Positions 62,112-64,000 of a DNA stretch of 64,000 bases are shown one piece after another (within the stretch, counting starts at the first letter, position 1; the number at the start of each line of letters is the position of its first letter). Location of the stretch: assembly GCF_000702325.1 (NCBI RefSeq), contig NZ_KL370891.1:2003306-2067305 (forward strand). The letters are read 5' to 3'. The translations under genes and the position numbers were made by a program. The stretch is from Thiomicrorhabdus sp. Milos-T2. GTDB lineage: Bacteria > Pseudomonadota > Gammaproteobacteria > Thiomicrospirales > Thiomicrospiraceae. The notes under the pieces were generated by a model. It did no database searches and was not told the DNA's origin. It worked only from the letters and a program-made list of their open reading frames with translations.

Positions 62112-64000
62112 TTAATCGTAAAAAGAGTTTTCTTTTAATACTGCAATAAACTCTTCGTAAGAAATAGGTTTACTCATTAAATATCCTTGAAGCAAGTCAC
62201 AATCATGAGAGACTAGCCAGTCAAATTGCTCTTGTGTCTCGACCCCTTCTGCAACCAATTCTAATCCTAATTTTTTAGCCATACTAATGGTTGCACTGCA
62301 AATCGTCATATCACTTTCATCAGCAGGGATTCCATCAACAAATGATTTATCAATTTTAAGTTCTGAGATAGGTAAATCTTTAAGATAGGACAGTGATGAA
62401 AAGCCGGTTCCAAAGTCATCTAATGCAAAAGTAAATCCAATTTCAGACATCTCTGCAAAAAGCGCCTTTGGATCCAATGCATTATCTAAAAAGGCGCTTT
62501 CGGTAAATTCAAAGCGAACCTTATTAGGCGCAACCTTGTTTTCCTGAAACAAACTTAATAAACGTGAAGTCAAATTGGGGTTAGTCAACTGCTTAATACT
62601 AAGGTTAATAGAGATGTGTTTTAGCGTGCTGTATGAAAATAAAGCGTCCATATGGTTAATGTCATTTAACACTTGTTCAACAACAAACATCCCCAATTTA
62701 TCAATCAGCTCTGACTCTTCTGCGATTGTAATGAAATAAAAAGGCGAGACTAAACCAAATTCTTTTGAATTCCAGCGTACCAAAGCCTCCGCACCAATCA
62801 TCTGCATATCTCGATTATATTGAGGTTGGTACACAACAAAAAATGGCGATTCTCCAGAATCTACTTGATACAAGTCATGCCGCAAGGCAACTTCCATTTT
62901 AAAACGTTCAGCCATAGACTCTCCAAGAGAGTCTGTATAAAAACGAAAAGTATTTTTGCCCATAGATTTAGCTTGATACATCGCGCTATCAGCCTGCATT
63001 AATAAGCTGCTAACCGAGTCATTAGAGCTATCGCTCACGGCAATTCCTATGCTACAGGAAACATGAACATGATGTTCATCTACGGCTAACCCTTTAGTTA
63101 ACTCTTCTAATAATAATTTAACGATATTTTCTACCTGAAAAATTGCCGCTTCAATCTTATCGGCAAGTTCAGGAAATAGCATGACAAACTCATCCCCGCC
63201 AAAGCGCGAAACTGTCACACTATCAGACATCATATTTTTAATTAATTGACTAAATTGAACCAACAACTTATCACCAAAAGCATGCCCAAAAGTATCGTTA
63301 ATTTGTTTAAAGTTATCTAAATCAATAAAAACAACCGCAAGGTGATGATGCTCTTTTTTATGACATTGAAGGTTTTGTTCTAGACGGTCATTGAATAACC
63401 GTCGATTTGGTAATTCGGTTATAGCATCATAAAAGGCCAAAAACTGAAGCTCATCTTCAATTTTTTTACGCTGAGTGATATCCGAAAAACTGCCAATATA
63501 ATTAGTGACATTTTGGTTATTATCTAAAACTTGAGTAATACGCAACCATTCAGGGAAGATGTCTCCATTTTTCTTTCGGTTCCAAATTTCACCTTGCCAA
63601 CAACCGTTTTCTGCAACCGTTTTCCATAATTTTTTATAAAAAACATCACTGTGTTTTCCCGATTTAAGCACACTCATACGTAAGCCAACGACTTCAGATT
63701 CGGAATACCCTGTAATGGCTTGAAAGGCTTTATTAATTCTTAAAATCACACCTTGGTTATCGGTGACGACAACCGCTTCCTGTGTTTCAAATGCTACGGA
63801 GGAAAGTCTTAAGGCCTCTTGGTCTTTTAACCTTTGGGTAATATCAATACCTGTGGCAATAATAAACTCTATATTGCCATGCTTATCATGCAATATAGAG
63901 TTATGCCAATCAATAGCAACCAAACTACCCTGTTTTGTTAAAAGTTGATTTTGATGTTTATTTGATTGTTCGTCTAAAGTAAATCCTTTAAAGGCAAGCT
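62112..64000 (-). CDS. PAS-GGDEF-EAL protein (5' end outside)
   Basis: At least 629 residues; the frame stays open past the right edge. The visible N-terminal part holds the end of one PAS/PAC unit, a second PAS (about 45-160 of the visible part: ITGYSESEVVGL; GCWQGEIWNRKKNGDIFPEWL), GGDEF with ARFGGDEF-like SRFGGDEFVMLFP, and EAL with GAEALVRW, NLSIKQLTNP, FEFTESAFL, LDDFGTGFSSL and LVAEGVE. Both domains look catalytically complete. It probably shares a transcript with the 955-residue protein downstream. The annotated start at 63923 (TTG) seen in short frames is not real. Confidence 0.9.
   Translation of the reverse strand, partial: LAFKGFTLDEQSNKHQNQLLTKQGSLVAIDWHNSILHDKHGNIEFIIATGIDITQRLKDQEALRLSSVAFETQEAVVVTDNQGVILRINKAFQAITGYSESEVVGLRMSVLKSGKHSDVFYKKLWKTVAENGCWQGEIWNRKKNGDIFPEWLRITQVLDNNQNVTNYIGSFSDITQRKKIEDELQFLAFYDAITELPNRRLFNDRLEQNLQCHKKEHHHLAVVFIDLDNFKQINDTFGHAFGDKLLVQFSQLIKNMMSDSVTVSRFGGDEFVMLFPELADKIEAAIFQVENIVKLLLEELTKGLAVDEHHVHVSCSIGIAVSDSSNDSVSSLLMQADSAMYQAKSMGKNTFRFYTDSLGESMAERFKMEVALRHDLYQVDSGESPFFVVYQPQYNRDMQMIGAEALVRWNSKEFGLVSPFYFITIAEESELIDKLGMFVVEQVLNDINHMDALFSYSTLKHISINLSIKQLTNPNLTSRLLSLFQENKVAPNKVRFEFTESAFLDNALDPKALFAEMSEIGFTFALDDFGTGFSSLSYLKDLPISELKIDKSFVDGIPADESDMTICSATISMAKKLGLELVAEGVETQEQFDWLVSHDCDLLQGYLMSKPISYEEFIAVLKENSFYD

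Overview
The window looks like a piece of the chromosome of an AT-rich (by eye roughly 40% GC) gammaproteobacterium, most likely a sulfur-oxidising relative of Thiomicrospira, Hydrogenovibrio or Thiomicrorhabdus. That placement is an inference. It rests on the gene orders rpsU-yqeY-dnaG-rpoD, yqgE-ruvX-pyrR-pyrB-pyrC', yggS-proC-yggT-metX-metW and metK-metF-rsmE, the Thiobacillus-type gshA, and the many c-di-GMP genes. I see no prophage, no intact insertion sequence with a transposase, no CRISPR array and no rRNA.

Layout. 1-2.8 kb: start of an exported protein, an ArsR-type regulator with a SqrR/BigR-like cysteine pair, a SprA-like protein and an HDOD protein. 2.8-8.8 kb: tRNA-Ile2(CAU), the macromolecular-synthesis operon (rpsU, yqeY, dnaG, rpoD; minus strand) and divergent tsaD. 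9-16 kb: plsY, folB, a pair of small FliG-C-like proteins, a MidA-type methyltransferase, uppP and the bifunctional nnrE/nnrD. 16-23 kb: purEK, an EAL-CBS-GGDEF protein, then metK-metF-rsmE behind a structured leader. 23-34 kb: a sensor diguanylate cyclase, gshA, gshB, apbE, yqgE, ruvX, pyrR, pyrB, pyrC'. 34-42 kb: an unassigned ORF, ppk2, yggS, a DUF5610-like protein, proC, yggT, metX, metW. 42-49 kb: feoABC, two PilZ-like proteins, a HugZ-like protein and a carboxylesterase. 49-64 kb: lptM-lysA, an unassigned 414-residue protein, rlmI, gcvH, a GGDEF protein with a CxxCH motif, divergent umuD-like/umuC, and two large GGDEF-EAL proteins, the last cut by the window edge.

The gene set is mostly housekeeping. 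The unusual part is the repeat landscape. (1) A 12-bp perfect palindrome, ACCAGGCCTGGT, occurs exactly 18 times in 64 kb, in genes in all three frames and between genes; this resembles a highly iterated palindrome. (2) A ~159-bp MITE with 16-bp inverted ends (GAGACCTTTGCACGAG) and 5-bp target duplications occurs as full, expanded, shrunken and end-only copies. (3) A ~385-bp repeat occurs three times. (4) A ~300-bp palindromic element occurs twice; one copy carries a nested MITE and the other is its empty site. The MITE also touches genes: it supplies a ribosome-binding site to nnrE/nnrD and a stop codon to the HugZ-like gene.

Functional themes are c-di-GMP signalling (five GGDEF and/or EAL proteins, two PilZ-like), methionine/SAM metabolism (metK, metF, metX, metW), pyrimidine synthesis, glutathione synthesis and ferrous iron uptake. 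The metK leader contains a duplicated CGAGGAAC that mimics the metK Shine-Dalgarno region and is a candidate regulatory RNA.
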